From Planctomyces sp. SH-PL62 (lineage in GTDB: Bacteria > Planctomycetota > Planctomycetia > Planctomycetales > Planctomycetaceae): 60,645 nt of DNA. Location of the stretch: NCBI GenBank assembly GCA_945893045.1, contig CAMDEA010000027.1, positions 1 to 60,645 of the forward strand, read 5' to 3'. Below the pieces are notes generated by a model. It saw nothing but the letters and a program-made list of their open reading frames with translations, ran no database searches and was not told where the DNA came from. Positions within the stretch are counted from its first letter, which is position 1, and every line of letters starts with the position of its first letter. Of the stretch, positions 10,079 to 19,542 are shown one piece after another. The position numbers and the translations under genes were made by a program.

Positions 10079-11953
10079 ATGAAATCCGAGGTTTTGCATC
10101 AAGACTTGCCTGTCCGTCGACTGCGGGTCAGGTTCACGGCGTTCGTCGCGATTCTGTTAGTCGTGGTCGCGTCGGTGACACACGGACGCAGCCTGCGCGG
10201 CGAATTCGTGTTTGATGACACCGGAGCGATTCTCGACAACCCGTCAATTCACTCGTTGACGTCGCTCAACGCTGTGCTGTTTGGTAACAAGTTCACGACT
10301 GTGGCTGGGCGTCCCATGCTCAACCTGTCGTTAGCGGTGAATTACGCCTGGAGCGGGACGCATCCGAGCGGCTATCGCCTCTTCAACTACGCGATTCATG
10401 CGGCCGGAGCCTGCTTGCTGTTCTGTTTCCTGCGACGGATTCTGGGCCAGTTTTCACAGACATCCGCAGTCGCCGCGTCGTTGGCCCTAACAATCAGCGT
10501 ACTGTGGTGCGTTCACCCTCTGACGATTAACGCCGTCTCGTATATCGTCCAACGGGGTGAGTCGTTGGCGAGTCTCTGTTACCTCGCCGTCTTGTGGAGC
10601 TTTGTGAAAGGGGTCCAGACGTCGCAGCGGGGTTGGTTCGTTGCCAGCGTGTTGGCCGCGTGGTTGGGAAGCCTGACAAAGGAAATTGTTGCGACAGTCC
10701 CATTGGCCGTGATCGCCTTGGACATGTTGGTGGTGACTCGCGATTGGCGTCAGGCGCTGCGGAATCATTGGCGAGTCTATCTCAGCTTGATGACGGCGTG
10801 GGTTCCGTTGGCCCTGTGCATGTATGCGTCGCAGGATCGCGAGGAGTCCGTCGGCTACGGGATGGGAATCACCCTTCAAAACCACATTCAGACACAGGTC
10901 TGGGCGGTCGCGCATTACCTGCGATTGATCGTCTGGCCGAATCCGTTGATCTTCGACTACGGACCTGAATTTACGGTGACCGATACCCGCCAACTCCTGA
11001 TGGCAGGCGTGGTGCTAACGGGATTCTTGCTGTTACTGGTATGGCTCGCCGTCCGCCGTTCGCCGCTGGCGTTCCCCGGCTTGATGATGTGTTTGCTTCT
11101 GGGGCCTACATCCGTCATTCCAATCGTCACCCAAACGGTGGCGGAGCATCGGATGTATTTGGCGTCGGCGTGTGGCATCACCTGGCTCGTCGTCGTGCTC
11201 TTTTTGGCGTTCAAGCGTCTGCGTCCTCTCGTGACTTGGACTCCGGAATCTCAGCGGTTCGCGTTCGGAATGTTCTGGGTGCCCGTGGCGCTGACGCTGG
11301 GCGTACTGACCGCCCAACGCTCAGAGGTGTTCTTGACGGCGGATTCGATTTGGAACGACACGTTGCGAAAGCAACCGACGAACCAACGCCCTTACTTAAA
11401 CCTGGGACATGCGGCGAGAGACATCCGCAGGGATAGCTCCGCCGCGCTCCGAATGTATGGCCAAGCCATCGCGATCCAAGGACCACTCACACGACATGCT
11501 TGTGAAGTTCGTGGAGAACTTCTCAGGAATCTTGGACAACTGGAACCGGCGCTGGAAGACTTCTCACGAGCGATCGCACTGCACCCAAACATCATTGATG
11601 ATCGCTATCACCGGGCGGCGATTCTGCGAGATCTCGGCCGCTACGACGAGGCGACCCGCGACCTTGAGGAAGCCCGGCGGATCGATCCGAAGAATCGGAC
11701 GACCGACTTGGTTCTTGGTTCCGTTTACGCGGCGAGCGGCAAACTGTTGCCGGCACTGGAGCTCTTCGATCGGTTGCTCGAACGAGACCCGGAGCATGTC
11801 GCGGCGCGCCGTCGCCGGGCCTCTGTGTATGTGCGACTGAATCGCTGGGATGACGCCCAGCGAGAAATCCGCCGTCTTCAACGGGCAAATCATGCCGTCG
11901 ATCCAAAACTCCTGCGCGCTTTGGAAAATCACCTGGCAAGTTTGTCGAAATGA
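10079..11953 (+). CDS. TPR-tailed O-mannosyltransferase-like membrane protein (TMTC/DUF1736-type), copy 1
   Basis: This is a 624-residue GT-C fold protein. After one transmembrane segment (FVAILLVVVASVTHGRSL) comes GEFVFDDTGAILDNPSIHSL, matching the acidic first-loop motif (FDD) of PMT/TMTC enzymes. GRPMLNLSLAVNYAW and VHPLTINAVSYIVQRGESL then match the family's conserved loops, with about nine more membrane helices. From about residue 440 there are TPR-like repeats (PYLNLGHAARDI, ALEDFSRAIALHPN). Such enzymes transfer mannose from a lipid donor to proteins outside the membrane. GGAAAGG precedes the ATG. It lies directly after two prepilin genes and 38 bp before a second copy, so pilin glycosylation is a reasonable but unproven role. 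Confidence 0.8.
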   Translation: MKSEVLHQDLPVRRLRVRFTAFVAILLVVVASVTHGRSLRGEFVFDDTGAILDNPSIHSLTSLNAVLFGNKFTTVAGRPMLNLSLAVNYAWSGTHPSGYRLFNYAIHAAGACLLFCFLRRILGQFSQTSAVAASLALTISVLWCVHPLTINAVSYIVQRGESLASLCYLAVLWSFVKGVQTSQRGWFVASVLAAWLGSLTKEIVATVPLAVIALDMLVVTRDWRQALRNHWRVYLSLMTAWVPLALCMYASQDREESVGYGMGITLQNHIQTQVWAVAHYLRLIVWPNPLIFDYGPEFTVTDTRQLLMAGVVLTGFLLLLVWLAVRRSPLAFPGLMMCLLLGPTSVIPIVTQTVAEHRMYLASACGITWLVVVLFLAFKRLRPLVTWTPESQRFAFGMFWVPVALTLGVLTAQRSEVFLTADSIWNDTLRKQPTNQRPYLNLGHAARDIRRDSSAALRMYGQAIAIQGPLTRHACEVRGELLRNLGQLEPALEDFSRAIALHPNIIDDRYHRAAILRDLGRYDEATRDLEEARRIDPKNRTTDLVLGSVYAASGKLLPALELFDRLLERDPEHVAARRRRASVYVRLNRWDDAQREIRRLQRANHAVDPKLLRALENHLASLSK

Positions 11954-11991
11954 ACGAAATGGTGTGAGTGTGGTAATCTCCAACCAGGAAG

Positions 11992-13803
11992 GTGCGTGTT
12001 GTCCCGCCAGGAGCTGGCTGTTTCGGAAGGTCTCTCGAGATTCGCGAAAGTGGCGCAGTGACATTGTTCCCAACTCGGCAATCCGTCTGGATCGGGCTCA
12101 TGCTGGCCGCTGTCACTGTGGCGGCGTATTGGGGAGTGTGGACTTGCGGCTTCGTCAATTTTGACGATCAGGTCTATGTCTTCGAGAACCCACACGTCAC
12201 CACGGGCTTGTCGCTGGCGAATCTTCAGTGGGCGTTGACGACCGGGGAGGGTGCCAATTGGCATCCGCTCACTTGGTTGTCGCTCATGTTGGATGCGAGC
12301 TTGTTCGGGCCTGGGCCGCGAGGGTTCCATGCGGTCAATCTTGGCTGGCACGTCGCGAATGTGCTGTTGTTGTTCGGTGTTCTGCGGCAATTCACGGGGG
12401 CCATGTGGCGCAGTGCGTGTGTGGCCGGTCTGTTTGCGATCCATCCAGTGCATGTGGAATCGGTCGCCTGGATCAGCGAGCGCAAGGATGTGCTCAGCGT
12501 GTTTTTTGGCCTGCTGGCGCTGAGTGCTTACGGTGCGTTCGTACGAACCGGTTGCCGTCGATGGTATGTCGGCTCAATCCTCAGTTTTGGGTCGAGCCTG
12601 CTGGCCAAACCGATGCTCGTGACGTTGCCCTGCCTGCTGCTGTTGCTCGATGTGTGGCCGCTGGGTCGGCTGAAGGGTTCCACGCCGCCATCATCCGAAG
12701 AAAGCATCGAGCGATCGATCACGCAATTGAGCGCGGGGCGACTGATCCTGGAGAAGCTCCCGTTTGCCTTGCTGACGATCATCTCCTGCATCGTCACCTT
12801 TCAGGTTCAGCGTGCGGGTGGAGCACTCAACACGGATGTCGCGCTCGGGGATCGGTTGGCGAATGCCGTTCTGGCTTATGGCTGGTACTTGAAGATGCTG
12901 TTCCTTCCGACCGATCTGGCCGTCTTCTATCCGCATCCGAAGGCGCAGCTTTCGTGGTCAGCCATCGCGGTCAGTGCCGCGGTGCTGACGACCATAACGG
13001 CGGTGGCCATCACGTTGTGGAAACGAGTTGCTTTCGTGGCAACAGGGTGGTTTTGGTTTCTGGGGACGTTGGTGCCGGTCATCGGAATCATCCAGGTCGG
13101 AATGCAGCAGCGTGCGGATCGGTATTTGTACCTGCCAGCCATCGGCATTTATTTCCTGGTTGTCTGGAGCGCCGCCATCGTCGTCGGACGAACGAACTTG
13201 TTACGACGGTCCGCAGCGGTGTTGATGGTCATGACACTCGTGTGGCTGGCGGTGAGAACCCAAATCCAAACACGTGTGTGGCGTGACGGCGTCACGTTAT
13301 GGACCAATGCGCTGCGAGTTTCAGAGACTGATTCAAAGCCCCAAATCCAGCTCGCTCGCGCGTTGCATGCCGTTGGCGAACTGGAACAGGCGGAGATTCA
13401 TTATCAGGCCGCGTTGAAACTGAGTTCCACGAGCCCACAATTTCACGTCGATTACGGAGGGCTTCTGCTGCAACAGGAACAGGTCGCGGCTGCGATCCCG
13501 CATTTCCGCCGTGCGTTGGAGATCGCCCCCAAAAATTCTCGCGCGATGGGTTTGCTGGGGTTCGCGTTGTGGAGAAATGCCGAATGGGAGTCCGCCGAAA
13601 CCTGGCTGCAACAAGCCGTGAGCCAGGAACCCGAGTGGTCGCGCCCCTACTTCTGGCTCGGTCAATTGCGGCTGGATCAAAAACGAGTCGCCGAGGCTGT
13701 CGAGTATTTTCAAAAGGCTATTCTGGCCAATCCGAAATCGACAAGCGCTCGCAAAGAGCTGGCTCGTGCGGAACAACTTCTTCGAGACCGTACGGACCAG
13801 TAG
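11992..13803 (+). CDS. TPR-tailed O-mannosyltransferase-like membrane protein (TMTC/DUF1736-type), copy 2
   Basis: This up to 603-residue protein is the most canonical family member here. It has VNFDDQVYVFENPHV, then EGANWHPLTWLSLMLD, IHPVHVESVAWISERKDVLS and DLAVFYPHP, all typical of TMTC-like proteins. C-terminal TPRs run from about residue 445 (IQLARALHAVGELEQAEIHY, then AIPHFRRALEIAPKN and AVEYFQKAILANPKS). It probably forms an operon with copy 1, with a 38-bp gap. The start is uncertain: the GTG at 11992 sits close to an AGGAAGG, while a GTG at 12058 begins just before the first membrane helix. It converges with the next gene with only 20 bp between. Confidence 0.82.
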   Translation: MRVVPPGAGCFGRSLEIRESGAVTLFPTRQSVWIGLMLAAVTVAAYWGVWTCGFVNFDDQVYVFENPHVTTGLSLANLQWALTTGEGANWHPLTWLSLMLDASLFGPGPRGFHAVNLGWHVANVLLLFGVLRQFTGAMWRSACVAGLFAIHPVHVESVAWISERKDVLSVFFGLLALSAYGAFVRTGCRRWYVGSILSFGSSLLAKPMLVTLPCLLLLLDVWPLGRLKGSTPPSSEESIERSITQLSAGRLILEKLPFALLTIISCIVTFQVQRAGGALNTDVALGDRLANAVLAYGWYLKMLFLPTDLAVFYPHPKAQLSWSAIAVSAAVLTTITAVAITLWKRVAFVATGWFWFLGTLVPVIGIIQVGMQQRADRYLYLPAIGIYFLVVWSAAIVVGRTNLLRRSAAVLMVMTLVWLAVRTQIQTRVWRDGVTLWTNALRVSETDSKPQIQLARALHAVGELEQAEIHYQAALKLSSTSPQFHVDYGGLLLQQEQVAAAIPHFRRALEIAPKNSRAMGLLGFALWRNAEWESAETWLQQAVSQEPEWSRPYFWLGQLRLDQKRVAEAVEYFQKAILANPKSTSARKELARAEQLLRDRTDQ

Positions 13804-13823
13804 TCCGCTCACGATGAAACGAT

Positions 13824-15722
13824 TCAAGGATGACTGCCGTCCGAGGAGTCGGCGGCGTGTTGTTCAACCTCCTGGAGGAGGCTCTTCTCGATTCGATATC
13901 CGCCCCGCCGCAAATGGCGGAGGTCGTGCAGTGCTTCGGGCCACCGCTCAAGACTCTTGAGCACCGACGCGCGGCGATATCGAGCCGTGAAGTTTTCCGG
14001 ATCGCGTTCAAGACTCTTGTTGAGAAACCGGAGCGCTTCCATCGGCTCATGGCGAGCCACGGAAATGGACGCTCGGATGATCTCTGTCTCGACGCTCTTT
14101 GGGTCGATCGCCTCTGCGGCCGCCAAGTCGAGCAGCGCTTCGTCATGCCGATCCAGGTCTCGCAACACGATCGCCCGCGTTTGATAAGTTCCCAGCAGGC
14201 TGAGACGATTGCCAGGCCAATGAATCGCCTGGGTCAAGTCATTGAGTGCTTTCTCTAGCTGGCCCAATTCGATCCAAACTCCCGCGCGCGCCTCGAAGGC
14301 ACGCACCGTATAGCGTCCTTGGAGGTCGATCGCCTGACCACACAACTGGAGGGCCGCCGGCTTGTCGGTCTTCGCGCGGATCTTGGCCAAGGTAAAGAAC
14401 GCCCGTTGGTTCGTGGGCTGTTTTTGAACCGTGTCGGCCCACATGGACTCGTTCGTCACCAACACGCGCGTGTGATCTCGCGTCAGCAGCACCAGCAGGA
14501 TTGCGACAGGCCCCAGACAAACGACAAGCCACAACGACTGTCGGGAGAGACTGGCCGACGCAAACCACGAGGCGCGTCGCAACAGAAAGAACAAGCCCAA
14601 GACAAACCACGAGACAACGCCAGCCACGGCGAGATACATGCGATGTTCGGCGACGGTTTGACTCACGATCGGCACGGCGAGCGTAGGCCCCAGCAACAGG
14701 CACACGGCAACGCCGAGAAACGCCCAGGCGGGTTTTCGGAGGAGGAGCCAAATCACCAACCCCACGAAGACAACCAAGACGGCTGTGGCCAGCGCCAAAG
14801 CCGAGCGATCCGTCATCACGAAGCCGCCGCCATAGTCAAAGATCAACGGCTGCGGCCACACGGAAAGTTGGAGGTAACGCGCGAACGCCCAGACCTGTGT
14901 CTGCACATGCTCGCGCACCGAAATTCCCATTTCATAGCCGACGGTCCCGGCGCGAGCCTGCGAGGACAACATGCACATCGCCAGTACCGGCCACAGCGAC
15001 AGAAAGCTCACGTAAACCCGCCAATGCCGCCGCAGCGCTTCGCGCCAATCGCGAGTCACCACCAACATGTCTAAGGCGATCACGGCCAGTGGAGCGGTGG
15101 CGATGGTTTCTTTGGTCAGCCCACCCAGCCAACCGGCCAGCACGCCGATCGCGAACCATCTCCGTTGAGAAGTTTGCACCCCTTTGACAAAGGCCCACAG
15201 GACGGTGACGTAGAACAGGCTGGCGAGCGATTCCCCACGTTGAACGATGTACGACACGCCGTTGATGGTCAGCGGATGCGCGCACCACAACAGGCTGATC
15301 GCAAACGCCAACGAACGAGAGGCTGCCCGCGTGTCGGGGAACAACGAGAGCACTCGACTCAACAGCGAAAACAGCATGAAGGCCACGGACGCATGCAGCA
15401 CATAATTGACAGCGTGGTATCCCTCGGGACGCAGCCGATGGCAGGCATAATTCAACGCCAGAGAAAGGTTAAGCAGCGGGCGGCCGATGACCGTGGTGAA
15501 CTCCGCATCGCGCAGCACGGCACCCAACGAACTGAGCGAGCGAATCGACTTGTTGTCCGCAATCGCTCCCGTGTCGTCCAGCAGAAACTCACCATGCAAG
15601 CTGCCACCGTGTGTCAGCACGACAAACAGTAGGATCGTCGTTCCCAACCAGACGTTTGATCGGATCGACGTCCCGTCGGAACATGGCTCGCTCACGGGTG
15701 GAGCCGTCTGGTTCGCGATCAT
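13824..15722 (-). CDS. TPR-tailed O-mannosyltransferase-like membrane protein (TMTC/DUF1736-type), copy 3
   Basis: This 632-residue protein is very similar in order and wording to copy 1 (LHGEFLLDDTGAIADNKSI, then GRPLLNLSLALNYA, HPLTINGVSYIVQRGESLAS and LPLI-type loops). C-terminal TPR-like repeats end in LKSLERWPEALHDLRHL. The start at 15722 is chosen because its ATG overlaps the TGA of the upstream methyltransferase gene (ATGA), implying translational coupling. A longer in-frame form would add 60 residues with no family match. It is the last gene of the minus-strand glycan operon beginning near 20.6 kb. It mirrors copy 1 across copy 2, suggesting duplication with inversion. Confidence 0.82.
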   Translation of the reverse strand: MIANQTAPPVSEPCSDGTSIRSNVWLGTTILLFVVLTHGGSLHGEFLLDDTGAIADNKSIRSLSSLGAVLRDAEFTTVIGRPLLNLSLALNYACHRLRPEGYHAVNYVLHASVAFMLFSLLSRVLSLFPDTRAASRSLAFAISLLWCAHPLTINGVSYIVQRGESLASLFYVTVLWAFVKGVQTSQRRWFAIGVLAGWLGGLTKETIATAPLAVIALDMLVVTRDWREALRRHWRVYVSFLSLWPVLAMCMLSSQARAGTVGYEMGISVREHVQTQVWAFARYLQLSVWPQPLIFDYGGGFVMTDRSALALATAVLVVFVGLVIWLLLRKPAWAFLGVAVCLLLGPTLAVPIVSQTVAEHRMYLAVAGVVSWFVLGLFFLLRRASWFASASLSRQSLWLVVCLGPVAILLVLLTRDHTRVLVTNESMWADTVQKQPTNQRAFFTLAKIRAKTDKPAALQLCGQAIDLQGRYTVRAFEARAGVWIELGQLEKALNDLTQAIHWPGNRLSLLGTYQTRAIVLRDLDRHDEALLDLAAAEAIDPKSVETEIIRASISVARHEPMEALRFLNKSLERDPENFTARYRRASVLKSLERWPEALHDLRHLRRGGYRIEKSLLQEVEQHAADSSDGSHP

Positions 15723-16732
15723 GTTTTCAAACTGCCTTGTCGCTCGAGTGCGACCGGTTGGTGACACGGCGGTTGCATCACCGTGGTGCCTTGCGACCGC
15801 TGGAAAGTCAGGTGCATCTGCGCGGTTCGAGCGAACGGAGCCCGCAGGAGATCGAACCCGGCGGTCAGAGCCGCGATGGGCTGGAACAGGGGATGCCGCC
15901 ACATCGGTCTTTGAGCGGTAATGCGAATCCAGCCGCGCTCACTGAGCCACCCCAGAATGCTGCCGGCCCATTGCGATCCCCCTTGGGTGTAACTGGCCTC
16001 AACGCATTGCAGGCCGCATTTCTCGGCCAGCCGAATCAAACTGTCGCGCGTGAAGAGCACCCAATGCCGAGGGCAATGCAGGCCGCCCCAGCGATCGCCA
16101 AAGAGCCGCTGGTCCAGCGTCTTGAAGTTGGGGGTCTTGAGAATCAGCCGCCCATTCTCCGACAACAGATGGCTCATCGCTTCCAGCACGGCGGCCGGGG
16201 ACTCGACATGCTCAATCAAATTGAGCATGACGATCAGATCGAACGGTCGCGGGCTTTGAAACTCTTCGATGCGCGTGGCATGAAACACATGCCCCAACGC
16301 TTGTGCTTTCGCCCCAGCCGCCTCGTCGAGATCGACTTCATGCGTATGCTTCACGCGCGGGCACGATTCACGGATCAGCGACAGCAGCCATCCCGATCCG
16401 CCCCCCACGTCGAGCACCGACAGTTCCTCGCCCGGAATCTGTTTCAATTGCTGGCGAAACAACCGCCGGTCCAGGTGCTCTTTGACGGCCAGCAGCCAGG
16501 AGCGTCGGCTGGTCTCCATGCAGTACGAGTAATAGTTCGCCGGATAAATCTCGCGCAGCCGAGTCACCGGCGGGTTATTCAAGAACACGACGTCACACGC
16601 CGCGCAGTGCCAATAGTCAAACACGCCGGACGACGTGCAGTATTCGCGATCTGTCGATCGCGCAAACGCCGTCGTCCGCGGTTCTCGGCACAGCGGACAA
16701 AGTGGTGGGAGGTTGTCATCCACGCCGGGCAC
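15719..16732 (-). CDS. Class I SAM-dependent methyltransferase with N-terminal zinc-ribbon-like motif
   Basis: This 337-residue protein begins with CPLCREPRTT and later WHCAACDVVFLNNPP, two CxxC knuckles typical of sugar- and lipid-glycan methyltransferases of this type. The SAM site is VLDVGGGSGWLLSLI near residue 105, and LIVMLNLIEHVESP is motif II/III. LKTPNFKTLDQRLFGDRWGG matches methyltransferases of the UbiG/COG2227 kind found in glycan clusters. It overlaps the desaturase gene upstream by 17 bp and the TMTC copy 3 gene downstream by 4 bp, so it is a true operon member. Substrate unknown; a glycan or lipid-linked sugar is likely. Confidence 0.85.
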   Translation of the reverse strand: MPGVDDNLPPLCPLCREPRTTAFARSTDREYCTSSGVFDYWHCAACDVVFLNNPPVTRLREIYPANYYSYCMETSRRSWLLAVKEHLDRRLFRQQLKQIPGEELSVLDVGGGSGWLLSLIRESCPRVKHTHEVDLDEAAGAKAQALGHVFHATRIEEFQSPRPFDLIVMLNLIEHVESPAAVLEAMSHLLSENGRLILKTPNFKTLDQRLFGDRWGGLHCPRHWVLFTRDSLIRLAEKCGLQCVEASYTQGGSQWAGSILGWLSERGWIRITAQRPMWRHPLFQPIAALTAGFDLLRAPFARTAQMHLTFQRSQGTTVMQPPCHQPVALERQGSLKT

Positions 16733-17741
16733 TCCTCAACAGTTCGCGAATGACTCTCCAATAAGTCGTGCGACGGCAATTCAGTTCCGGTTGCATTGGA
16801 GTCCGGAGCAGAAACGACTCCATGTCGTCGAAGCGCGTGTAGGAAATCCGTGGATCCCAATGATGCAGCAAGTGCCGATTGAAGCCCGCCGCGCCGAAGC
16901 TGCGAGCGAGAATCCCGGTGCCGAACAACCGATTGACAGGGCCGTGCGGTTCGCGAGTGAAATCGCGGTCGCAGTCCGCGTCGATCCTGCGGTGTTCGAC
17001 GATCTGACGAATCGACGTCAAAAACGGGAACACGATCACAACAGCTACGCACCAGGTGAGCGCCGCCGTCCAACAACCCGCCCAGGCCGCTCCGCCGACG
17101 AGCGCCGCATGAATTCCCGCGCTCCGTCCGATCGGCCACATCTCGCTCACGGAATGTTTCTGATCCGTCTCGTCAGTTTCCGAGTTCGCCGAAGCTGGTC
17201 CCTTAGCTCTCAGATGACGCAAGAAAGCCGTCACGAGATGCAGGCCGGTCAGCGTCTTCAGCAGGAACCAGGGACTCAGACAGTGATGGTACGAGACTTC
17301 CGTGTCGTGTGGATCACCCAGATGCAAATGATGCTGCCAATGCACTCGGCGGTATTGCGCGACGGATTGTCCGAAGAGCGGCCAGATGAACCAATTCGCC
17401 AGCCGATCGCTCCAAACGCGGTTGGACGCCAGGTTGTCGTGCGCCGATTCATGTCCAAAGTTGAGGAGTGCGTGGAGCCAAAATCCAATCCAGGCGGCCG
17501 TGAAGGGGACCATCCACAAGGACTGAACGACGGGCAATTTCACATCGGCCACCCAGGCACCGACCAACCCGGACCAGATCGCCGCGTGAATCAGCCCGAT
17601 GTCTCGCCAGACCACGCCGTATCGCGGTGTGAGCGTTTTGCGGAATTCACGCCACGCGGTGCCATCGTCGGCAACCAGCGGCAATTGCTCGGGGACTCCC
17701 GGCAATCTGGCCTTGTTCGTGGTCTCTTCGGCAACCGACAT
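16716..17741 (-). CDS. Membrane fatty-acid desaturase / hydroxylase family protein
   Basis: This 341-residue integral membrane protein has the three histidine boxes of the di-iron desaturase superfamily: HESAHD (residues 97-102), HWQHHLH (134-140) and a late FNRHLLHHWDP near 290. REIVEHRR-like IRQIVEHRRID precedes the third box. Membrane helices include IGLIHAAIWSGLVGAWV and TAAWIGFWLHALLNF. Such enzymes introduce double bonds or hydroxyls into acyl chains, or into carotenoids and sphingolipids, at the inner membrane. It sits between two methyltransferases in a glycan operon and overlaps the next gene. It may act on a lipid anchor or carrier, but that is inference. Confidence 0.87.
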   Translation of the reverse strand: MSVAEETTNKARLPGVPEQLPLVADDGTAWREFRKTLTPRYGVVWRDIGLIHAAIWSGLVGAWVADVKLPVVQSLWMVPFTAAWIGFWLHALLNFGHESAHDNLASNRVWSDRLANWFIWPLFGQSVAQYRRVHWQHHLHLGDPHDTEVSYHHCLSPWFLLKTLTGLHLVTAFLRHLRAKGPASANSETDETDQKHSVSEMWPIGRSAGIHAALVGGAAWAGCWTAALTWCVAVVIVFPFLTSIRQIVEHRRIDADCDRDFTREPHGPVNRLFGTGILARSFGAAGFNRHLLHHWDPRISYTRFDDMESFLLRTPMQPELNCRRTTYWRVIRELLRSARRG

Positions 17742-17759
17742 GATGGGGAACTCACTTCT

Positions 17760-18551
17760 TCAAGAATCGAACGACTTCGCGTTGAGCAATTCCGAAAACT
17801 CCGCAACCGTCGGAGCCGACGTCGTGCGCGGTTCATGGCCAACCGCCGGTTTGCGTCCGATGACGGTGTACTGCGCTCCCAGCGGAAGATTTTGCAACGC
17901 CCGTTCCACTCGCCTGAGCCAGGCGCCCTGCCACGGAAAGAGCAGCAGGTGCGCAACCTGCTCAATGCGCAGCCCGGCGGTTCGATAAAGCCCCTGCGCC
18001 GTTCGGGCCGAGAGCAGCACCGCCTCTCGATCGAATTCACAGCGTGACACGACCCAGCGGGTCAACGGATTGAACGGGTTGTGCTCGTATAAGATCACAA
18101 ACCCGCCGGGCTTGATCACGCGCGTCATTTCCTGAAAGAACCGCGTCCAATCTCCACGCGGAACGTGATGCAAGACGGTGATGGCGAAGACGGCGTCGAA
18201 CGTGTCGTTCTCGTAGGGAAGTTGCCCGCCGGGATAAGTCGCGTACCGGACACTCGCGTTTTCCGGCCGTTGACCGGCAATTGCGATCGACGCGGCCGAG
18301 ATGTCGAGGCCATGTAACTCACCCACATGGGGCACCAGCAATGAGTCGGTCTCGCCGGTTCCGCACCCCAGATCCAACATCCGCATTTGTTTCGGGACGG
18401 CACCCAGTGAGGTCAGTGTTTCCAAAAGATGGTTGACCTTGGTCTCGACGAAGAACTGATGCGAGCGTCCGCTGAACCCCACGATGCGTTCGATGCGCTC
18501 GCGATAGTCACTGGCATAGGCATCGAATTCGGACGTCATCTGAGTCACCAT
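17760..18551 (-). CDS. Class I SAM-dependent methyltransferase
   Basis: This protein of about 263 residues has the SAM motif MLDLGCGTGETDSLLVP near residue 57, the acidic LHGLDIS after strand 2, and FDAVFAITVLHHVPRGDW. It also has VIKPGGFVILYEHNPFNP, typical of methyltransferase domain 11 proteins. The start is chosen at the ATG at 18551; an ATG at 18539 is equally possible, and a TTG at 18587 is less so. It lies 46 bp after the epimerase-like gene and 18 bp before the desaturase, in one operon. Substrate unknown. Confidence 0.83.
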   Translation of the reverse strand: MVTQMTSEFDAYASDYRERIERIVGFSGRSHQFFVETKVNHLLETLTSLGAVPKQMRMLDLGCGTGETDSLLVPHVGELHGLDISAASIAIAGQRPENASVRYATYPGGQLPYENDTFDAVFAITVLHHVPRGDWTRFFQEMTRVIKPGGFVILYEHNPFNPLTRWVVSRCEFDREAVLLSARTAQGLYRTAGLRIEQVAHLLLFPWQGAWLRRVERALQNLPLGAQYTVIGRKPAVGHEPRTTSAPTVAEFSELLNAKSFDS

Positions 18552-18597
18552 TTGAATCAACCAAGTCTGGAACGGCCCCCACGGCAATCGACGAGAT

Positions 18598-19542
18598 TCA
18601 CGCGATCAAAGCGACATCGGCGAGGCATTCCCGGCAGACACGGCGAAGACACTCGTCAAGATTCGTCCGCCGAAAGTCCTCAGGAATGGCACGCTCGGAA
18701 AACGTGATGTCGGAACCGTTCTGCTGGTCCGAATAACTCACATAGAGGCGACGGCGCAAGCAGCTCTCCACCTGCCGCTGAACCTCGCTGATCGAGACCG
18801 GACGTCCGGAGGCCATCAGAAACAGGTTGGTTTGGCGACCGCGAACCTGCGCGATCACTTGAGCGATGAACCTGGCCACGTCCTCCGTCCAGGCAAAGTC
18901 ACGAAGTGTGCCGGAGCGTCCGACGATACGGGTGATGCGGCCCAGCACGCCGTTTCGGGCCATCGTCGGAATCAAACCGCAGCGCTGACCGCGCCGCACC
19001 GAGCCAAAGACCGAACTCAGGCGATACACGACACGCTCGTTTTCCGGGAGAACTTGCAGCGCCTCTTCCTGCCGGAGTTTCAACACCCCATACGGACGCT
19101 GCGGGTTGGGACGGCTCGAAGCAACGACCAGCCGCTGTCCTTCAAAGAGTCCACCCGCCGAACTGACGTGATGCCATTGGCTGCGTGAGTAGAGCTTGGG
19201 GACCACATCACAGTAGAGGTTCAGCACATCCCGGAAGGCGTTCATTTCTTGTTCGACCTGGTCCATTCCGGAGGAGAAGCCCGCGCGTCCAGCACTCCAG
19301 ACGAACGAGCAAATGCCGTCGCCGTGCATCCGCCGCAAGCTCAACAACGCGGAACCGCAATCCACGAGCGACTTGCGCCGGCCGGACTCACTGTCCCAAG
19401 AAATGACGATGTCGTCGGCCACTCGCCATCCGCTGGAGACCAAGCTGTTGGCCACCGCGCCGCCCACCGTGCCCACGCCAAACACCGCAACCACTTGATG
19501 GCCGTAGGGACGATCCGCAGCGTTTCGTTCGAGAATCAACAT
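18598..19542 (-). CDS. NAD-dependent epimerase/dehydratase-like protein (SDR), atypical
   Basis: This 314-residue protein has a Rossmann N-terminus with VVAVFGVGTVGGAVANSL, an unusual glycine motif for this family. The central HHVSSAGGLFEGQ and RPYGVLKLRQEE supply the Ser and the YxxxK catalytic pair. VVYRLSSVFGSVRRGQRCGL and FAWTEDVARFIAQVI match the substrate-domain region of sugar epimerases and reductases. It probably reduces or epimerises a nucleotide sugar in the cytoplasm. It overlaps the GT2 gene by 7 bp, supporting the operon. The exact reaction cannot be predicted. Confidence 0.78.
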   Translation of the reverse strand: MLILERNAADRPYGHQVVAVFGVGTVGGAVANSLVSSGWRVADDIVISWDSESGRRKSLVDCGSALLSLRRMHGDGICSFVWSAGRAGFSSGMDQVEQEMNAFRDVLNLYCDVVPKLYSRSQWHHVSSAGGLFEGQRLVVASSRPNPQRPYGVLKLRQEEALQVLPENERVVYRLSSVFGSVRRGQRCGLIPTMARNGVLGRITRIVGRSGTLRDFAWTEDVARFIAQVIAQVRGRQTNLFLMASGRPVSISEVQRQVESCLRRRLYVSYSDQQNGSDITFSERAIPEDFRRTNLDECLRRVCRECLADVALIA

